Positions 63,231 through 64,000 of a stretch of 64,000 nucleotides of DNA are shown piece by piece. Below the pieces are notes generated by a model. That model made no database searches. It was given only the letters and a program-made list of their open reading frames with translations, and had not been told where the DNA came from. The stretch comes from Hetaerina americana (lineage: Eukaryota; Arthropoda; Insecta; Odonata; Calopterygidae). The stretch covers positions 62,001-126,000 of the forward strand of contig JAKTNV010000417.1 in the NCBI GenBank assembly GCA_022747635.1, read 5' to 3'. The translations under genes were made by a program, and so were the position numbers. Position 1 is the first letter of the stretch. Every line of letters starts with the position of its first letter.

Positions 63231-64000
63231 CCTAGAACCCAAAGGGGGGGTATTGGCACTTTTCATTGAAAAATGTGAAAATTAAAATTTCTGAAAATGA
63301 AATAAATGCCTTCTATACACCTCAAACATTCACTCTATAATGGAAGATTGTTGTTTTTCGCAATATTTTTGGAAATTTGGGCTCTTTTACTAACATTAAC
63401 ACTTGCGCTGAGGCATCTTTTATGCTCATTTCTTGTCTTTAATGATTTATTCTGGGTTTTATTTTGTTTATTTGATGAAAATGAACAACATTACACACCA
63501 TGGAAACCTTTTTGTTTGTTTCGTGTCGAGTGAGATTTTCACCTAGAACCCAAAGGGGGGGTATTGGCACTTTTCATGGAAAAATGTGAAAATTAAAATT
63601 TCTAAAAATGAAATAAATGCCTTCTATACACCTCAAACATTCACTCTATAATGGAAGATTGTAGTTTTTCGCAATATTTTTAGAAATGTGGGCTCTTTTA
63701 CTAACATTAACACTTGCGCTGAGGCATCTTTTATGCTCATTTCTTGTCTTTAATGATTTATTCTGGGTTTTATTTTGTTTATTTGATGAAAATGAACAAC
63801 ATTACACACCATGGAAACATTTTTGTTTGTTTCGTGTCGAGTGAGATTTTCACCTAGAACCCAAAGGGGGGGTATTGGCACTTTTCATGGAAAAATGTGA
63901 AAATTTAAATTTCTAAAAATGAAATAAATGCCTTCTATACACCTCAAACATTCACTCTATAATGGAAGATTGGTTTTTTTCGCAATATTTTTGGAAATTT

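Larger units (their letters stand above)
1..64000 (+). repeat. Tandem satellite array, about 311-312 bp monomer
   Basis: The whole window is made of one unit repeated head-to-tail, always in the same orientation. Phased on the motif ttcacctagaaccc, units start at 1, 314, 626 and so on to 63849, giving about 205 full copies. Order inside a unit: ttcacctagaaccc, aaa, a G-run, tattgg, an A-tract-rich stretch, the motif aaatgccttctatacacc, then a highly conserved core of about 190 bp ending in gattcgtgtcgagtgagatt. Most units are 311-313 bp; exceptions are 300-301, 308 and 315 bp variants. GC is about 32%. No insertion, gap, unique sequence or inversion was seen. The monomer matches no named satellite family that I recognise. 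A centromeric or other heterochromatic location is inferred from the organisation only. Confidence 0.97.
41131..64000 (+). repeat. Array region 3: A-type monomers, mostly 311 bp
   Basis: About 73 monomers without the B marker. Distinctive variants are attcgttcgagtgag (45475, 48896, 54816, 57302), caccctataatgg, ttttagaaatgtggg, gaggcgtctttt (46300, 49722, 55330, 58127), ctataatagaag with cgcagtattttt, gattggtttttttcc, and cccaaacggggg near the right end. The sets recur at offsets of 8406, 9342, 9030, 3421, 2797, 2486 and 1243 bp. The 75-codon frame is intact in a larger share of units here (nearly 60 of about 73) than in the other two regions. Confidence 0.85.

Noticed and set aside
63882..63903. 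Inverted repeat ttttca/tgaaaa as a regulatory hairpin or terminator
   Set aside because: A 6-bp, AT-rich stem is expected by chance in this composition, and it is absent from units with tttccatgg.
1..64000. CRISPR array
   Set aside because: The repeat fills the entire 311-312-bp period with no unique spacers, and there are no cas genes.
1..64000. Ribosomal DNA spacer subrepeats, telomeric repeats or 5S gene clusters
   Set aside because: No rRNA-like sequence, no short telomere motif and no 5S internal control region appear in the unit.

Overview
The window is one uninterrupted tandem satellite-DNA array. From base 1 to base 64000 the same AT-rich unit of about 311-312 bp is repeated head-to-tail in one orientation, about 205 complete copies plus a partial copy at the right edge (from 63849). 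A hand count on a representative unit gives about 32% GC. I see no unique sequence, gene, RNA gene, recognisable transposon or orientation switch, and neither array edge lies in the window. This organisation is typical of eukaryotic heterochromatin (pericentromeric, centromeric or subtelomeric). The sequence does not let me name the organism: a plant, an invertebrate or another eukaryote with AT-rich satellites would all fit. A bacterial or viral origin is very unlikely.

Layout by monomer variants. Region 1 (about 1-15598) holds type A monomers shuffled as a mosaic of a small set of recurring variants. Region 2 (about 15599-41130) adds a diagnostic type B monomer (25 copies, found only here), often paired with an A' monomer in 624-bp dimers, and is dominated by an 11.83-kb block of about 38 monomers present twice in direct tandem (17803-29632 and 29633-41464). 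Region 3 (about 41131-64000) returns to A-like monomers, mostly 311 bp, with duplicated blocks at offsets of about 8.4, 9.3, 9.0, 3.4, 2.8 and 2.5 kb.

The repeated open frames (a 75-codon + strand frame intact in about 120 monomers, and shorter - strand frames) are a by-product of the repeat. They recur once per unit, variants between copies are mostly amino-acid changing, many copies carry stops or frameshifts, and nothing resembling a promoter or a known protein family is visible. I therefore annotate no CDS. The points of interest are the nested duplication history, the B/A' mosaic with its sharp boundary against an invariant core, a hairpin-bearing monomer variant, the hypervariable G-run, and the near absence of stops in one reading frame of the 312-bp unit. 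I did not find evidence of a new biochemical system; the window looks like a well-resolved piece of satellite evolution.
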